DNA of 59,283 bases from a bacterium CPR1 (GTDB taxonomy: Bacteria > Vulcanimicrobiota > Xenobia > Xenobiales > QWHO01). The stretch covers positions 1 through 59,283 of the forward strand of contig QWHO01000001.1 in assembly GCA_021404945.1 (NCBI GenBank), in the 5' to 3' direction. This document shows, one piece after another, positions 57,939 through 59,283 of the stretch (positions within the stretch are counted from its first letter, which is position 1; each line of letters opens with the position of its first letter). The position numbers and the translations under genes are program-made. The notes below the pieces were generated by a model, which was not told where the DNA came from, did no database searches, and was given only the letters and a program-made list of their open reading frames with translations.

Positions 57939-59283
57939 TCAGGGCGTGCGCGCGCGCGGCTCGGCATCCCCCATCCCGAGCCGGGCCCGGTGGAAATACT
58001 CCAGAAGCTCGGTGGTGGGCTCGAGATCATACTCGCGTCGCAGGATCTCCTCGCAGCGCTGGAACTGCTTGACGGCAAGCTCGGGCTGACCCAGCCCCAG
58101 GTGAGCCCGCATGACCAGAAGGTGGGCGTCCTGGCGGTGGCTGGCCAGGGACAGTGCCTGGCGGGCGGCCTCCAGGGCCTCCTGGTAGCGCTGCGAGCTG
58201 GCCAGCAGGCGGGCCAGGCGCACCAGAGCTTCGGTGGTCTTGCGCTCGAGCTGCGAGCGTTCCTCCACGGCCCAGTTCATGTAGCACCCTTCCAGGTAGC
58301 TGCCCTGGTAGAGCTGAGCCAGGCGGCGGTAAGCGGCCACCGCCTCGGCCGGGCGCGAGGCGGCCTCCAGGCGGGTGGCCTCTTCGTAAGCTTTGCTCAG
58401 CTCCAGCACGTCGTGCCAGTGGGGCACCTCCGGGTTGAGGGCCAGCCCGCGCCGGTCGCGCAGCAAGATTTCGGGGCCGGCGCCCTCGTCGTTGCCGCGC
58501 AGCGCCCGGCGAGCCACCGAGGTGGACCAGTAGAGGTTTTTCTTGCCCTTTTCCATGTCGTCGGGCCAGAATTCGTCCAGCACCTGGTCCTCGGAGAAGA
58601 ACGTCCCCCACCGGCAGGCCAGGAAGGCAAACAGGTAGCGGGTCTTTTGCGTCTTCCACTCGCGCTCGTCGAGCACCCGGTCACCGCGCACCACTTCGAA
58701 GGGGCCCAGGGCGGTCACCCGCAGCAGCGCTTCCGGCGAGGCGGCGTGCTGCAGGTTCAGCACCCGGTCGCGCAGCTGGGGATCCTGGGTCAGAGCCTGC
58801 AGCAGCTCGGGCGCCACGCTCAGGCCTGGCTCCAGGGCCCCCAGCAGGCTCTGGCGGGCCTCGGCGGTGAGCTGTTGGCGGCTCACCGCCCGGGCCAGGG
58901 CCCCCGGAAAGGCGTTCAACAGGCGCCGCACCAGCTCGACGGGGGGGCTCAGCTCAAGCATCTCCACCCCCAGCCAGGGCGCCAGCTCGCCGGTCTGGCG
59001 AGGGTTGAGCAGGTAGCTCAGGACCTCTGCCAGACGGGGCTCGGCTCGACCGCTGCGGGCCAGCAGCAGGCGGGCCTGAGCCTCCTCGAATGTCATCCCG
59101 AGGCGGGCGCAGCTCTCGCGTGCTTCCTCCAGCAGCTCGGGAGCTCCGCCGTGGCGCAGCTCGTACAAGAGGAACCCCCCCTCGAGAGCGGCCTGGGCTC
59201 GGGCCACCGGACCCAGGGCGGCCGCCTCCCGACAGGCCTCGGCGGCGCGCTGGGGAGCCTGGGCAGGCTCCAGCCGGGCCAGG
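57939..59283 (-). CDS. BTAD-domain transcriptional regulator, 5' partial
   Basis: The frame is open to the window end; a GTG at 59207 is only an internal candidate. N-terminal visible part (~150 residues) is helical repeat. Then a winged-helix domain (VTALGPFEVVRGDRVLDERE; YLFAFLACRWGTFFSEDQVL; ALRGNDEGAGPEILLRDRRG) and a bacterial transcriptional activation domain of TPR type (AVAAYRRLAQLYQGSYLEGC; ALEAARQALSLASHRQDAHL; REYDLEPTTELLEYFHRARL). This is the SARP/BTAD architecture, though with the helical repeats placed before instead of after the DNA-binding domain. Regulatory target unknown. Confidence 0.87.
   Translation of the reverse strand, partial: LARLEPAQAPQRAAEACREAAALGPVARAQAALEGGFLLYELRHGGAPELLEEARESCARLGMTFEEAQARLLLARSGRAEPRLAEVLSYLLNPRQTGELAPWLGVEMLELSPPVELVRRLLNAFPGALARAVSRQQLTAEARQSLLGALEPGLSVAPELLQALTQDPQLRDRVLNLQHAASPEALLRVTALGPFEVVRGDRVLDEREWKTQKTRYLFAFLACRWGTFFSEDQVLDEFWPDDMEKGKKNLYWSTSVARRALRGNDEGAGPEILLRDRRGLALNPEVPHWHDVLELSKAYEEATRLEAASRPAEAVAAYRRLAQLYQGSYLEGCYMNWAVEERSQLERKTTEALVRLARLLASSQRYQEALEAARQALSLASHRQDAHLLVMRAHLGLGQPELAVKQFQRCEEILRREYDLEPTTELLEYFHRARLGMGDAEPRARTP

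Overview
The window is high-GC, gene-dense bacterial chromosome with many GTG/TTG starts and 1-8 base stop/start overlaps. A type II secretion system (T2SS), the succinylase branch of lysine/diaminopimelate synthesis (dapD-dapE-dapC), an L,D-transpeptidase and MscL point to a diderm bacterium with peptidoglycan. I cannot place it to phylum. The mix (SUF operon with SufU and SufT, a BTAD regulator, a pseudokinase with a Pro-rich tail, many lineage-specific multidomain proteins) would fit Myxococcota or a deep-branching candidate phylum such as Vulcanimicrobiota/Eremiobacterota; this is inference only. I see no rRNA, tRNA, CRISPR or insertion sequence.

Layout: (1) 1-5603, a bacterial alpha-2-macroglobulin (5' end outside the window) followed by a secreted thioredoxin-CAP fusion. 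(2) 5673-17653, a T2SS locus: gspC with an unknown secreted protein on the minus strand, and divergently gspI-J-K-L-M-N-D-E-F in one compact operon; gspG and gspH are absent here. (3) 17674-21873, a clostripain-like peptidase, a small SpoVG-like protein and a TPR protein with a degenerate cyclase domain. (4) 22072-28293, a complete SUF iron-sulfur operon behind two tandem palindromic operators: rrf2-sufC-sufB-sufD-Rieske-sufS-sufU-sufT. (5) 28332-37950, a membrane pseudokinase-like protein, an ABC1/UbiB-family protein, small regulatory proteins (CBS), a lipoprotein-like protein, a subtilase, a tyrosine-phosphatase-like enzyme and an archaemetzincin-like protein that has lost its zinc site. (6) 37965-40877, dapD-dapE-dapC, preceded by a 74-base tandem repeat. 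(7) 41280-48719, a DUF155 membrane protein, MscL with a zinc ribbon, a DegT aminotransferase, a helical-repeat protein, a phospholipase-D-like protein with an EF-hand, an L,D-transpeptidase and a small DUF1232-like protein. (8) 48724-55844, an operon with a second phospholipase-D paralogue and a response regulator, a probable P450 remnant, and a papain-fold peptidase. (9) 55849-59283, pilus-type proteins, a probable deletion or assembly junction, and a BTAD transcriptional regulator running off the window.

The most interesting signal is regulatory. Five promoter regions scattered over 35 kb carry direct repeats of GNAAC spaced exactly 11 bases, the arrangement bound by OmpR/PhoB-type response regulators. 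They precede the SpoVG-like protein, the CBS protein, the subtilase, the helical-repeat protein and the papain-like peptidase. Several of the proteins in regions 3-8 (clostripain-like, subtilase, phosphatase, two PLDs, papain-like peptidase) are hydrolases without an evident signal peptide, so this may be one regulon of effector-like or stress-response enzymes. That link is inference.
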